This document shows, one piece after another, positions 5,690-5,759 of a stretch of 5,759 bases of DNA; within the stretch, counting starts at the first letter, position 1; each line of letters starts with the position of its first letter. The stretch covers positions 1-5,759 of the forward strand of contig JAUWOI010000304.1 of assembly GCA_030612185.1 (NCBI GenBank). The letters run 5' to 3'. Position numbers and translations under genes: made by a program. Source of the DNA: Anaerolineae bacterium (GTDB lineage: Bacteria > Chloroflexota > Anaerolineae > B4-G1). Below the pieces are notes generated by a model that did no database searches, was not told where the DNA came from, and saw only the letters and a list, made by a program, of their open reading frames with translations.

Positions 5690-5759
5690 ATGTCGAAAAC
5701 TGAACGTCGTCCGCGTTTGACCGCTGCCCGCAAGCTGGAGTTGTATTTGGCAACTCGCT
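5690..5759 (+). CDS. N-terminal fragment, possible transposase or helix-turn-helix protein (cut by window end)
   Basis: Only 23 codons are visible from the ATG at 5690 (MSKTERRPRLTAARKLELYL, then ATR). An AAGGA at 5676-5680 lies nine bases upstream. The short basic leader followed by RLTAARKLELYLATR resembles the first helix of the helix-turn-helix domain in transposase-associated proteins of the IS3 ORF A kind. That reading rests on style over very few residues. If correct, a mobile element has its left end in or before 5517-5689. Confidence 0.45.
   Translation, partial: MSKTERRPRLTAARKLELYLATR

Noticed and set aside
1..5759. CRISPR array or tandem repeats
   Set aside because: I saw no regularly spaced direct repeats on either strand; the only repeats are short inverted ones.

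Overview
The window looks like GC-rich bacterial chromosome. An anaerobic or facultative member of the Chloroflexota is my best guess, from three things: a compact FeoB of the type whose G-domain reads GTYSLTANSPEE, a FeoC-like companion with a C-x4-C-x2-C-x5-C cysteine cluster, and a GACCTCGGAGG-type palindrome of a kind I associate with that phylum. This assignment is inference from style; no marker gene is present. All genes lie on the + strand.

Left part (1-2442), ferrous iron uptake. A complete feoB (147-2141) is preceded by 146 bases in which I recognise no gene and no feoA. A perfect 14-bp hairpin follows feoB directly, and then a feoC-like gene. The recognisable FeoC homology extends upstream of the only usable in-frame start (GTG 2251), back to about 2203. 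Adding one G to the GGGG run at 2200-2203 would join it to a GTG at 2189 and give an 84-residue protein of normal FeoC form. The gene is therefore frameshifted, mis-sequenced or begins unusually. The GAGGT that would serve as its ribosome binding site lies inside the hairpin's right arm.

Middle part (2488-5405). Four genes follow in the same direction, each with a Shine-Dalgarno site: a 124-residue membrane protein of no recognised family; a 298-residue protein joining about four membrane segments to a class I SAM-dependent methyltransferase domain; a 266-residue methyltransferase of the leucine carboxyl methyltransferase (LCM/Tcmp) type; and a 235-residue protein of the L-2-amino-thiazoline-4-carboxylic acid hydrolase-like family. 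Gaps are 77, 27 and 33 bases, so co-transcription is plausible. An eight-codon minigene with the best Shine-Dalgarno of its region precedes the LCM gene and overlaps its start as ATGA. The substrates are unknown. The proximity to feoBC hints at iron- or sulfur-linked small-molecule chemistry, but this is only a hypothesis.

Right end (5407-5759). A very basic 52-residue ORF follows the hydrolase-like gene by one base. After it comes a non-coding stretch dominated by a long two-stage hairpin (5584-5639), and then the first 23 codons of a gene (start 5690) whose basic N-terminus resembles a transposase or helix-turn-helix protein. The small ORF may have been cut by the left end of an insertion element starting near 5517-5530, but the other end lies outside the window.
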